Positions 9,512 to 21,393 of a stretch of DNA of 64,000 nucleotides are shown here, piece after piece (positions within the stretch are counted from its first letter, which is position 1; the number at the start of each line of letters is the position of its first letter). Origin of the DNA: Mastigamoeba balamuthi (lineage: Eukaryota > Evosea > Mastigamoebida > Mastigamoebidae); assembly GCA_902651635.1 (NCBI GenBank), contig CACRSC010001923.1, positions 433,401 through 497,400 of the forward strand, written 5' to 3'. The notes under the pieces are model-generated. The model had not been told where the DNA came from and did no database searches. It worked only from the letters and a program-made list of their open reading frames with translations. A program made the position numbers and the translations under genes.

Positions 9512-12089
9512 TCACATGAAGGCGTCTGTGGTCATGGCCGAGTCGTCGCCGTAGAAGTCCGAGGGCATCCCCGAGGGCATGCGCCCGGGTCCGCGGTCCA
9601 GGCGCCCCAGCTGCGTGCGCTGTATGTACGCGGTGCTGAGCGAGACCTCCTGGTCGGCGGCGCGCAGCTTCTCCTCGATCGACAGCGCCGAGCGCACCTG
9701 CGCGTTGAGCTGCGCCGACAGACGCTCGCCCACGGCCGCCGGGTCGGCGCTCTCGTCGAGGAAGGCGACCATGCCGTCGGTCATGCTGATCGACGCGTTC
9801 ATCTCCCCGCGCTGCACCATCTGCGAACAGAGAGTGTTAGGCCCACGAGCACGCGCTGAGCTGCTCTTCCATCTGCGAGAGCAAAGTGCCCCAGTGCAGG
9901 CGAGACATAAAACATAGAGCAAAGCAAACAGTCGAACGAAGCGAGAAGCAAAGATGCTGGCCAGCCCCTTACCCTCAGAAGGGCGGGGGGGGGGGGGGGG
10001 AAAGAGGCGAAGCAAGCAAACGAAAGAACAGCAGTGCAGATAAACGAAGTGAAGATGCTGNGGCGAAGCAAGCAAACGAAAGAACAGCAGTGCAGATAAA
10101 CGAAGTGAAGATGCTGCCTACCCCACCCCACGAGGCGCAGGAGCGGCGGACACAGAGGGGTGAGGTCTAGCAGTGCGGCGCAGTCCAGAGACGGAAGAGA
10201 GGGGAGGTCTGCGCACGTCGAGGATGATCTGGACGGCCTGGCCGGCGCCGCCCGGGATGTTGGCGAGCTGGGCGAGGCGGTCGAGGCTGAGGGTGAGGTA
10301 CGTCTTGGTGCAGCGCCTGATGGCGTGCCTGGGCATCGCCGCGACCGCGCGCTTGACGATGCCCGCGTTGCCGTCGGCCTTGAACTGGCCAGCGCTGGCC
10401 ACGACGAGCGCCTGCACCACCGCGGGGTCGTGCGTCGAGTAGGCCGTCACCAGGTCCGAGTACGCCTGCAGCGACCCGTGGCCCAGCGACTTGATGTGCC
10501 GCGTCACGGGGCCCGGCGCGTACTTGGGCAGAGCGGGCACCGTGCCCAGCTCGATCAGCGCCACCACGACGTATTTCTTGTACGCCTCAAGCGCAATGGC
10601 GCTGCTCGGCACCGCGGCAACGCGCAAGTCAGCAGACGAACTTGCAAACTCTTAATTTTCTAACTGAAATACAAAATGATACAGATTCAATTGAATCATG
10701 GCACGTAACCTCAGAAAGGCGGGCCATCGCGGAAACGCAGGCAGGGGAGGGAGGGGTGGGCGGCGGGGACGTTGAAGGGTTATAGTGCGCTTAAAAAGAC
10801 GCGCTTGAGTTAAATTGACTGCAACTGCGCAGCAACGCGACAACGCCGGCAGGGGGAGGGAGGGGCACCTGAGGGTGTGGGCGGGGACGGTGAGGGCCGA
10901 GCGGAACATGTCGAGGGCGCGGCTGTAGCGGCGGAGGCCCACAAAGACCATGCCCGCGTAGTAGAAGTAGCAGAGCAGCGCCTCGCTGTTGGAGGGGTCC
11001 GTCGTGCTCGTCACCTCCCCCTCGATAAACGGCGCTGCCACCCTGTGGGGCACCACAGTCAGTCGCTGTGGGACGACCTCCCTCCTCCCCGTGGCGCTGG
11101 GGCGCGTGTGTGTGCCAGACGCCAGCCAGAGTGTCGGGTGCACTCTGACACGCTCTGGGCTAGCAATGAAGCGAATGGCCACACCAGATCGATCGCTATT
11201 CGAGTTCCGATATCGCACCCACAGAGAAAAAGAGGGCACTTGCTTCCCAGTTGCCGTATTTGGCCGACGGTCACGGCAAAAGCGACGAATGAGAAACGGA
11301 TACCACGGCCGGGAGAAGAGAACAAACGGGGTAAGAAAAAGGGAGGAACCAATTGCTCCCCAGTTGCCGTATTTGGCCAACGATCCCGCCAAATGCGAAG
11401 CACAAGGCAAAGCAGCAGAGAACAATTGAGGTGGAGCCCATCCCCACCCCCAGAATTCCCTCAAAGGGGACGAGGCCCCCCCGCGAGGCGATGCGATGCG
11501 AGGTGGCGTGCGCCAGCGGGTGCTGCGAGCGTGAGGGGGGAGGTCTGGGCGGACCTGTAGTTGTGTGCGAGGAGGCAGAGGCGGAGCAGCGTCGTGTGCA
11601 GCGGCGTGATCTGGCCCGCCCTGCACCCCGCCCGCAGCAGCGCGTCCCTCGCCAGCGCCGCCCCCGCCAGGTAGTTGGGCTCCATCAGCTCCGTCGCCTT
11701 GGCCACCGCCTGCGAGTCTGCGCCCCCCCATTCCCCCTCATCCCCTCAGCGATCTCGAAATGCATCTCGAAAATAGACCAGAGGGCTGCCGCACACTCGC
11801 GCGAGGCGATCGAGAGCTGGAGCGGGGCGCCGGCGTCGACGAGGGCGCGGACCTTGGCGAGGAAGCGCGGGGGGTCCGGGAGGCGGCCGAGGGCGGCGCG
11901 AGCGCGGAGGACGACGGCGTAGCCGAGGGAGTGGGCGGCGGGGCTGAGGGCCTCGAGGACGTCGTCGAGGGCGTTGAGGTGCTTGGCCAGCAGCTCCTCC
12001 GACTTGCTCAGCCGCTCGTACAGCGTCCGCAGGTCCCCCTCGCCCCCCTTGGCGCTCAGCGCCTGGATGTCCCCCACCAGCTTGTCCAT
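9512..12089 (-). CDS. CSN3: COP9 signalosome subunit 3
   Basis: Subunit of the COP9 signalosome, which removes Nedd8 from cullin-RING ligases. Exons (minus strand): 11795-12089, 11555-11717, 10869-11042, 10217-10640, 9512-9820; phases agree and give 454 residues (human CSN3 is 423). Diagnostic segments: LCYFYYAGMVFVGLRRYSRA, AIALEAYKKYVVVALIELG with LPKYAP after it, a YSTHDP motif, and the PCI region with TKTYLTLSLDRLAQLANIPG. The tail carries the CSN3 pattern QRGEMNASISMTDGMV, then SIEEKLRAADQEVSLSTAYI. Start MDKLVGDIQ at 12089 was chosen because the upstream in-frame extension is basic and low-complexity. Donors are GTGCGG, GTCCGC, GTGCCC and GTGCGC. The last intron contains an assembly gap (single N at about 10061). 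Confidence 0.93.
10002..10114. other. Duplicated 55-bp flanks around a single N
   Basis: The same sequence of about 55 bp, containing GCAAGCAAACGAAAGAACAG, sits directly on both sides of an N at about 10061, inside the last CSN3 intron and just after a G homopolymer. This looks like an unmerged overlap between two contigs rather than a biological repeat. Confidence 0.8.
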
Positions 12090-12448
12090 CGTTGGCGTGT
12101 CGCTATCGCCGCTTCTCTCGGTTGTTGGGTTTGGAGCGGGCGGGCGATATTGTCGAGATACGCGCATCTCTGCAGATTTATTTATCTCTCCACTCCGCGT
12201 ATCTGGCGTTCCCACGCATTCTGCTTGCACGCTGCCCCTTTCGCTCGTGGGTGAGACCTGAGCGCTCCCAACGAGCTTGGAGAAGCACCAGTGCCGTTGG
12301 GTTGGAACTGAGTGACGCTGGCACACTGTTGATGCTGAGTTCGGCGGTAGCCAGCGCACACCTGAGGTTGGCACATGCTACCCTGGGGCAAGACTCATTT
12401 GACACTGCATTGCGAGCAAATGGGGGGTCATGGTCTGAATGCTGCGCC
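12090..12448. other. Intergenic between CSN3 and the Cys-rich tandem pair
   Basis: Upstream region of CSN3 and 3' flank of the next minus-strand gene. No gene is seen. Confidence 0.4.
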
Positions 12449-14803
12449 CTAGTGTTCAAATGTCTTGATAAGGTTCATGTTGTGCAGTGTGGTCTCGTAT
12501 TTCCGAGACTGGCTGGTGTTTGTCCTGGACCCTGTGGCCCACTGGCTAGGGTCTATCATCAGCTGTGACCTTGACAGCACGTCCATGCCACGATCGCTGC
12601 TCGTAACCTGCTCCACAAAGTGCGGGCACTCGAGGCACTGCTCCGCTGTCAGGCACACGGGCGGCGCCATCAGGACAGAGACGATCTCGTGCACGTCCTC
12701 CTCTGCCAACCGCAGCGACCACAGCAGCAGCGTCCTCATACGAGACCGCGACAGCTCCGCGGGCGTCAGTGGCGGCTGCAGCATCGCGCGGACCACGTCG
12801 ACGAAGCCACTGTGCCCGATGGCCTTGGGCTGCTGGTGCTCGATCCACCCATCGCGACGCAGCGCAGCGAACAGCAGCGCGTCAGTGAAGAACGCGATGT
12901 CGTGGCCATCGACTGCAGGCGCCCTGTCGAGGCAGAGGGGCTTCTGGACCATGAGGCGGAGGGACTGGGCCATGCCCATGGCGCAGGCGAGGAAGAAGAG
13001 GCGGGCGGGCAGAGGCTGCTGCAGCGCCGTCGTCCAGTCGTCCCTGCAGAGGAGGTGGTCCCAGTACGCTGTCTGGGCGCGGTACTGGTACACCGCGTCC
13101 GACCTCGAGTACCCGGCGCCGACGACGCCCAGGCAGCACCTGCCGCACAGGTCGTAGCCTCCGCAGGGGCACCTCATCATCAGGACGCCCGGACGCGCGG
13201 CGCTGGTGTCGAACGACTTGCGGCACATGTTACAGCCCCAGCGCGGCCCGCAGTCGTAGCCGTGCATGCTCGGCAGGTCCGTCTCGGGCAGCACGTAGAG
13301 CCGCTGCGCGCACATCGGGCACCTGACGTCGGCGTCTCCGAGGAGCCTGCGGTGCAGCTCGTGGCACTCGGCGCACTCGTTGCCGGCCTCGAGCCCGCAG
13401 AGGAAGCCGTCCGCGTACGTTCGCGGCGCCCGGTCGTCGAGCACAGCCCCGCAGTAGACCCCGCCCAGGTTGTTGTTGGCCCCGTAGAACACCGGCCTGC
13501 CCCGCGAGTTGGCCAGGCCGTCCAGCCCGCAGAGGCGGCGCGAGAGCACAACGGGCGCTGTGCCCCTGAAGAGCTCGCTCGACTCGAGCCGTGGGCCAGA
13601 CGCATCGGACGGGGAGTACACGAGGGGCTGCAGGGGGTCCAGCGGGGCCGCGCCGGCCACGCCCAGCGCGCACCTGCAGCAGAGCTTGTAGCCGCAGGGG
13701 CAGAGCAGCATCAGCGAGTGGGGCAGCGCCCTGTAGCTCATGGCCCTGCACATGTCGCAAACCCACAGCGAGCGGACCGCGAGGGGCTCGGGCGGCCGCA
13801 GGAAGTCCTCCTCGCTGACCACCGTGAGCCGCGAGCCCGGGGCGCACAAGGGGCAGCAGGCTGCAGCGCCCTCGAGCAGCTGGCGGTGCAGGGCGCGGCA
13901 GGCGTCGCACTCAGACTCACACTCGGCCGAGCAAACGCTCTGCGACCCACCCAGCGCGCAGCCACAGAAGACGCCTCCGCCACCCTGGGCCCCCACCTCG
14001 CAGCGCACGGGCCTCCCCTCGGCGTTGAGCACCCCTGCAGGGGAGCGGCCCGCTTAGTGCTCGGCCGCCCTTTGTGCGGGAGCGGAGGAGCAGTGGGCGG
14101 CTGAGAGCCCACTGGGGCCCGCGAAGACCTCCCGTGGGCCTCTTCAGGACTGGCAACACGAGAGCTAGCGCAGAGGGGATGCTGGGCACCTGCGAGGCCC
14201 CTCAGGCGGGCAGACTCGGCGACGCAGGGCGCCGTGCCAACGTAGAGCCTCGCGGAGAGGCCAGCCAGCGGGTCCACGTGCACGCAGTCCCGCGTGCTGG
14301 CGACCACCGCCACAAACAGCTCCGCGATGTCCCTCGCTGCCTCCTCCTCCCCCGCCTCCCTGCCACGCTCTCCCACGTCAGAACCACTCACAACACGAGG
14401 GCTGCAGTGGGCAGAGAGAGCAAGAGGGGAGAGGGGGGAAGGCATGCCTGCCGAGGGCATGGAGGAGGAAGCAGACGAGCTCGGCAGCGCGGCCAGCAGA
14501 GCGCCAGCGGAGGAGCGAGGGGCCCAGGGGCCCTCCCAGCAGCGCCCTGGCGTCCCCCAGGCGCCCCCGCGCCACCGCCCCCACCAGGGCGTCGCAGGCA
14601 GCGGCGTCGGCGGCCTCGGGGGGCTCGCAGGCGCTGCGGTGGGCCGCGCGGAGCTGCGCCACGCAGGGCCCTGCCAGCGCTGCTGGGAACGCCAGCGCCA
14701 GCCACACCAGGTCCCCCCCGCCCACCCGCCCCACCACGTGGCTCCGCAGCTGCCACGCCGTCTCCAGTGCTGCTGCTGTGCCGTTGCCGTCGTTGCTGTT
14801 CAT
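12449..14803 (-). CDS. Cys-rich two-module protein, tandem copy 1
   Basis: Exons: 14392-14803, 14190-14336, 12449-14034; frame and phase agree and give 714 residues. The N-terminal 180 residues have ankyrin-like helices (ALVGAVARGRLGDARALL). Two tandem Cys-rich modules follow (about residues 187-315 and 350-480). Each has N.x.GRPV, a YCG/FCG step, CxxC then LHRxLL, CPxC, W-x-C-x-MC, and a CPCG-x-LCxRC ending in LGVxGA. The pattern suggests several zinc sites of RING/ZZ type, possibly an E3-like or adaptor protein, but I know no named family for the whole unit. The C-terminus (AFFTDALLFAALRRDGW, GFVDVVRAMLQ) is helical and ankyrin-like. It is a tandem paralogue of the gene at 15043-17513. Confidence 0.8.
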
Positions 14804-15042
14804 CGGTGCGGTTGTTGCGTTGCGTCGTCTGCGCTGTGCCCGTAAAGGGTATTGTGCGATACGATTGGTTGATTTCTGGCGACATGGGTAATATCCCGAT
14901 GCGATAGATTGCGTCAGAGTTTAACAGGAATGCTATTCGGCCACAGCGAGGGAGACCACCAGCCCCCCTGACACACACGCGAGGCTCTCAAGCTGCTCAA
15001 TGGCCGTTGACATCTTTGTTGCTGAGTAGTGGGTGTTGTGGA

Positions 15043-17513
15043 TCACTCAAAGAGCCTGACCAGACGCTCGCCCGACTCCGGCCTCGTGTCGAAGTCGTGG
15101 AGTTCATAGTCCTCACCATCCATATAATCCCACTCGTCTCGATTCCCCCTAACGGCGTTCTCCTTCAGCCAGCACGCCCACCGCTCCTTCTCTATCCCCA
15201 GCTGCGACCTCGACAGCACGTCCATGCTGAGCTCGCTCTCTGCCACCTTCTCCACAAAGAACCGGTCCTCGAAGCACTGCTCCGCTGTCAGGCTCACGGG
15301 CGGCGCCATCAGGAGCGAGACGATCTCGTGCACGTCCTCCTCTGCGAGCTTCAGAGACCACAGCAGCAGCGTCCTCATCCGCGGCCGCGACAGCTCCGCG
15401 GGCGTCAGTGGCGGCTGCAGCATCGCGCGGACCACGTCGACGAAGCCACCACGCCCGATGGCCTTGGGCTGCTGGTGCTCGATCCACCCCTCGCGCCGTA
15501 GAGCAGCGAACAGCAGCGCGTCCTTGTAATACTTGAGGTCGTGGCCGTCGACAGCAGACGCCCTGTCGAGGCAGAGGGGCTTCTGGACCATGATGCGGAG
15601 GGACTGGGCCATTCCGAGGGCGCAGGCGAGGAAGAAGAGGCGGGCGGGCAGAGGCTGCTGCAGCCTCGTCGTCCAGTCGTCCCTACTAAGGAGGCGGCTC
15701 CAATACACAGTACTGGGGTAGGAGTATTCGCCATTGTCGTAGTCGTCGTCCATATGCACGCGCTGCTTGGGGTACCCTATCCCCACGATGCCCAGGCAGC
15801 ACTTGCTGCACAGGTCGTAGCCGCACGCACAGTGCATCATCAGTACCCCTGGCCTGCTTGGCCTCGTCGACATCTCACCGATCCCCACTTGGCACATGTT
15901 ACACACCCATTCGGACTCCGGGTCGTAGATGCGGTAGAGCTCGTCTTCCAGCAGTGAGTGGAGACGCTGCAAGCACCGCGGACACCTGATGACCCTGTCG
16001 TCCAGGATCCGCCGGTGCAGCTCGTGGCACGCCGAGCACTCGTTTCCGGACTCGAGCCCGCAGAGGAAGCCATTCTTGAACGCACGCGGCGCCCTGTCGT
16101 CGAGCACAGACCCGCAGAAGATTCCGCCGAGGCTGTTGTTGGCCCCGTAGAACACCGGCCGGCCCAGCGAGTTTGTCCACCCATCGAGCCCTCTGAGGCG
16201 GCGCGTACAATACTCTGTTCTGGGGAGCTCCCCAGTCGGCTCTGCTTGCTCGTCCTCGTGGGGGTGTGCGCGGGCAGAACGGCGGCGATGGGCATACTCG
16301 AGGAGCTGACAAGGGTCTAGAGGCGCCAGCCCGGCCACACCCATGGCGCACGTGCAGCACAGCTTGAAGCCACACGTGCAGCGTACCAGCAGCGCGTTGT
16401 CTCGGGCGACCCTGTCCGTCTTCTTCTGGACCCTGTTGTAGCACATGGAGCACCTCCAGTGGATCGTGGATGAACTCTGATCGGGGACCAAGTCCGTCTC
16501 GCTGGCCACAGTCAGGCGCGCTCTCTCGGGGCAGTTGGGGCAGGCCCCAAAGGCGCTCTGGAGCAGCCCAATGAGCATCTGCCGGCAGGCACCGCATTGG
16601 GTACCCGATTTTGCGGAGCACTTGGCATTGGTGCCGGGCAGCGGGCAGTGGCAGTAGAGGCCCTCGCGGCCACGAATCTGCACTTCGATGCACACACTCG
16701 ACCCCTCCGAGTTTTTTGCCCCTGAAGCAGTGACGCAGTTCACTGAGTTCTCGTGTGCGTTGTACGCGTGGCAGAGTCACAGCACGAGCCAGCGAGACAA
16801 ACTTACAGTGGACTTGCTCCATGTTGACCACGGGAGCAATGCCTTCCAAGTGGTAGTTGTCAGGCCACTCGGCCAGCGGGTCCACGTGGGGGCAGTCCCG
16901 CGTGCTGGCGACCACCGCCACAAACTGCTCCGCGATGTCCCTCGCTGCCTCCTCCTCCCCCGCCTCCCTGCCACGCTCTCCCACGTCAGAACCACTCACA
17001 ACACGAGGGCTGCAGTGGCCAGAGAGAGCAAGAGGGGAGAGGGGGGAAGGCATGCCTGCCGAGGGCATGGAGGAGGAAGCAGACGAGCTCGGCAGCGCGG
17101 CCAGCAGAGCGCCAGCGGAGGAGCGAGGGGCCCAGGGGCCCTCCCAGCAGCGCCCTGGCGTCCCCCAGGTGCCCCCGCGCCACCGCCCCCACCAGGGCGT
17201 CGCAGGCAGCGGCGTCGGCGGCCTCGGGGGGCTCGCAGGCGCTGCGGTGGGCCGCGCGGAGCTGCGCCACGCAGGGCCCTGCCAGCGCTGCTGGGAACGC
17301 CAGCGCCAGCCACACCAGGTCCCCCCCGCTCACCCGCCCCACCACGTGGCTCCGCAGCTCCCACGCCGTCGCTAGCGCTTCTGTTGCTGCGACGCTGCTG
17401 TTGGTCGATGCGGCAAGGCGGGGCACCACGTTGCGCAGCTGCGACTCTGCCGCTGGCGCTGCAGCAGCGTGGGTGTTGCCGTTGGCGGTGCTGGTGTTTG
17501 TGTCGGAGCTCAT
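15043..17513 (-). CDS. Cys-rich two-module protein, tandem copy 2
   Basis: Exons: 17000-17513, 16807-16944, 15043-16742; 783 residues. It has the same architecture as the copy at 12449-14803: ankyrin-like N-terminus, two Cys-rich modules (the second contains FYGANNSLGGIFCG, CSACHELHRR and ACGYDLCSKCCLG), and a conserved helical C-terminus. The first exon and C-terminus are nearly identical to copy 1 at DNA level, while the first Cys module has diverged strongly with its cysteines kept. Exon 2 ends differently (WPDNYHLEG) and uses a canonical GTAAGT donor. Start MSSDTNTST (17513) was chosen by comparison with copy 1; an in-frame ATG at 17699 is the alternative. It is acidic at the C-terminus. 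Confidence 0.8.
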
Positions 17514-17699
17514 TCTGTTCACCAGTTGGTTTTGCGGTACAGTTTTATTCGCCCCGGGGCTGTTCAAGATCGGGAAATCCTGTTGAGTAATTTCGTTTAT
17601 CGCACAGGGTGTTTTCAACAAATGGTCCGCCACCTCAAACAACGTAGAGGGCTCACTTAGGTCCCCAGTGGCAACACCAGTGCAACTCCTTTTTCGCAA

Positions 17700-20600
17700 A
17701 ACGGACCTTGACAGATTATGGACGCTGCCTTCCGAGCAGCTGGTTGTTGATGGGGGCGATGGAGAGGGAACAATTCAGATAATTTCACTTTGTCACTCGG
17801 TTCGTCATTCATGAAATCATGAACTCTTGTCAGTGGAATACAGAAGAGACGGATTGTGCCGAGTGTCAGATGGGGCTGCAAGTGGCACAGAGTTGTGTAA
17901 AGCAGGGAGACCAGACATGACACTGGAGGATGATTTCATCCAGTGGACATCTTCATCCAGCTGGTTATTCTTATCCAGGCCGGTTGAATTCATCCAGCCC
18001 GAATAATTCATCCAGCCCGGATGATTTGTCCAGCCTGGATGAATTTGTCCAGGCTGGTATATATGAACGGAAATCAGAAGGTCTTGTTCTTTATGGCTGG
18101 AAAGAACAGACAATTGATTCATTATCTAGTTACTATTGTTCAAACTGTTTTTGCTGTGCCATTGTCTGTGATTATCCTAGTTGGCTGATTGAAGAGGTCT
18201 GCTCTCACATAATCGGTGAAAACCAGGAACATTGCAAACCCTTTTGCGAGGGCAGCGGGGAGGGGATGTGTTGGAGAGGAACAAAAACTACAGAAAGATA
18301 GGAAAGAGGCAGTTGCACAGTCTGAGAAAAGATAGATCACTAAGAGATCTGGAAGAAGAATTGTGTTAGATAGACAATGAGGAAGAAAGTAATAGAGCAT
18401 TCACGAATCTGTGGATATGCTGGAACTGTACTGTTGAAAGAGAGGGATTTGGCAAATAAGTGTAGAAAGAGGAATCTGCTATTTAAGGATCCATAATTCT
18501 AGGAAAGAGAACATATCTTAGTAGAGAACACAATATGTGCATCAAGGAAGAAGGTGGAACAACTAACTTCTCGGAATTGCACTGTGAGATCCATAAGAAA
18601 GCTGCTTTTTAATAAAAACCACTCTGATTCAGCAAAAAAACCCAGCCAAAAAGGAATGAACTGAGCCCTGACCTCTCTGGCCTGGAGGGTACTTTAACTC
18701 TATAGACTGGGTAGAGTGGCAGAAAGGGGTGAGTGAGCTGCCAGTGGTCTCCAGACACTGCAGCTGTGTTCTACCAGTTCCAAAGGTGCACTTCCTCCAT
18801 TTCTTGGCCTTTAGCTCTCTTGGGACAGAGCTGGGCCACTGCATAGTTGGGTGAAGAAATTCCGATTCCCAGTTTTCGAACCTGTAATGATGTTTCTGAG
18901 AGTGTTAAATTTGATTCCTGAATGATCTTATGAAAAACCCTGTATCATTTTTGCTGGAGCAGAGTGGTATGACACAATCTGAGAGACTGTGAAGCATCTT
19001 CAATAGTGCAAACCCATTGAAAGTCCTATTCTGAATCAGATCATATGTAAACTTCAATTATCCTGTCGCGAATGTGCCAGTTGGGCTTAACAGAGTATCT
19101 ATAACCTGCAAGGTCGACGAAATTCAAACAATACTCCTGTGATACTTGGTTGCAGGCTCCTTAAGGCCACTGACTCGATCAATACAAAATGAAGAAGTTT
19201 GAAGATCCCAGAATAACTATAGACAGAGGAAACTCGGGACATAACAGCACTGATCAAGTTGGACTTTTGGTCTTGGAAGTATCAAGATAAATACTTTACT
19301 TCTGCATGATATCATAGAGTTCATGTTTCTTTGCTGTAATCATACTTAAGACCATGCAATTCCTTAATTCTGTAGAGTGTTATTTGCCTAGGAATTGCTA
19401 TATGGCAACTCTCATTATGGATCTGTGGGTAATGTAGTCAATTCAGGTTATAGACAGAACTAATCAAAGAGTACAAAATAAGATATTCCTTGATTCCTTC
19501 TTCAGCGATATTAGAAAGGAAAGGCAATGTAATGAGACACTGCATGCCACTGAGAGGCAGTGAGATTGTGATTAAGAGGACCACAGGACTGGGCACACTG
19601 TAATGGGTTTACCAGTGTGACAACTACTTCAGTATAAGACAACTCTGTTATACTTAATTATTAAATCAAATAGCAATCCAGTGTTACTGTTTGAGCTATT
19701 GTTAGTACTGAGCAAATGAATAGAAGAGAAATTGTACAGAGATGCCTTCAATTCACAGATAGGGCTTATAATCTAACAAATACAGTAAGAACATTCCATA
19801 GGACAGGCACACATATGATACAGATGCGTAGTTGCACAACTCCATAGGGTAGGGCTTGTCAGGCAGTTCAATAAGAGGAATGGTTCCTACTGGTCACAGT
19901 TCTGGGTCTTTTGATTGGGGAATAACCTTTCAGCTCCATATCAATAGCATTCAGAGATACAAACTGATCATGAGATTATAAGGCTGCAGTGAGTTCTTCA
20001 TTGCTAGAAGCAAGATGAGAGAACAGGACACAGAACAATGTGTATTACTCAAAGATACAGTCATACCCTTAGTATCAAGGAAGTTCTTTGTTACCTTGAA
20101 TGTGATATTTCATTGGGCACAGTGCACACTGAAGTTCATCATTGCTGTCTCTGGGCGTCTATGAGAGTGTAATAAATCTCAACTATGGAAGTAGGAAGAA
20201 GAAGTGATCATCTTCACCCTTTTCACCTCGAAGCAACTGACAGTGATGTGTTATGCATGTGGCTCATTGATGTGTATGTTGAGGACCACAAAAATGTCTT
20301 TGAGGCCCAAACACAAAGAAAAGACATAGGGCACTGCACTACAGAAGGCCAAGACAGAGTGCTGGACTGTAGTAACAACTGTATGGCAGGGTCGTACCGA
20401 TGCTGAGCCAATGCAAAAAGAGGCGTGAAGAGATTTGTGTTATGATATTTGTATCAACCATGGGCAAATCTGTGATTTCAGACATGCACACGGACACAAC
20501 TCTGATGCCTTACCATGTCACCAAGCTTTGATTAGGGATGCGTTCCTTTCTTCAATTCAAGCCCAATCACTGATGGCTAAATCATCCAGCTTGGCTGTTT

Positions 20601-20900
20601 TCATCCAGAGTGGATAACCTTATCCACTCTGGATAACTCATCCTTTGTGGACAAATTCATCCTCCACTGTGATGTGTTCATCCTGAAGATCACTGTGTTG
20701 TGTTCAGTTGTGATGTGTGTTGTGCAATGACATTCATTACAGCAGGACTCTAAAGAACAATGGCATTGTGCGAAATTCAGAATAATCATTATGTTGCCTT
20801 TGCTCTCTTCATGAACCAGCCTACCTGCTTTTTCCTTTTTTTTGTTCGAAAACAGCACTCACAGTGCACATCATGTGTAAATAGCAGGAGAGCACAGTGC
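17700..20900. repeat. AT-rich geneless block with clustered TCATCCA motifs at both ends
   Basis: About 3.2 kb of AT-rich sequence between GC-rich genes. No open frame is convincing. Near the left end (17930-18060) the motif (T/A)TCATCCAG or TATCCAG recurs about eight times, including TGGATGA inversions; the right end (20575-20690) has a similar cluster with TGGATAA and TATCCA in both orientations. Reading the right cluster on the other strand gives partial similarity to the left (GTGGAGGATGA followed by TTTGTCCA or a variant). This resembles subterminal repeats of a non-autonomous transposon, but I could not define ends or a target duplication. Confidence 0.45.
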
Positions 20901-21393
20901 CAACTGAAGACGAGTGTCAGACCGCCCAACGTTGTGTGCCCAGGGGTGTGCTGCTGGGTCCTGAGCGACCTCACGCGGAACTGGGTTGATTTCGTGACGG
21001 TTGTAGATCTCTCTTAGATACCCGCATCTCTCCGTCGTGTGAACGATCGAATCCCAACGGCTGAGTAAGGGGTTGTGGGACCCAGGGCAGGCCTGGCGCT
21101 CCCTCTGAGTATCGCGAGCGCGTGAGTCTGAGGCCAGGGAGCGCCCCCGAGGCAGGAAAGCGAGTGCAGAGCACCTCCTTTTCCGGGAATTGTAAGTTGA
21201 CGTCAGAAGTGCCCGAAATGCTTGCAGAGGCGTGGCGGGGTGCACTCCGTTCGCTCGGCAAACTGCAGTTCCGCAAGCGCCCCGTCGTTTGCCGGGGGGC
21301 ACTCGAAGAAACCGAACCCTCCCCAGATTCCCGTATCTTCTCCACAGAGGAGCACACGCGCAACACCCCCGCGCCCTCCCCCCTCCGTCGTCG

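Noticed and set aside
12620-14104. 494-residue plus-strand ORF opposite the Cys-rich gene
   Set aside because: Antisense shadow caused by high GC; no motifs, while the minus strand has conserved cysteines shared with its paralogue.
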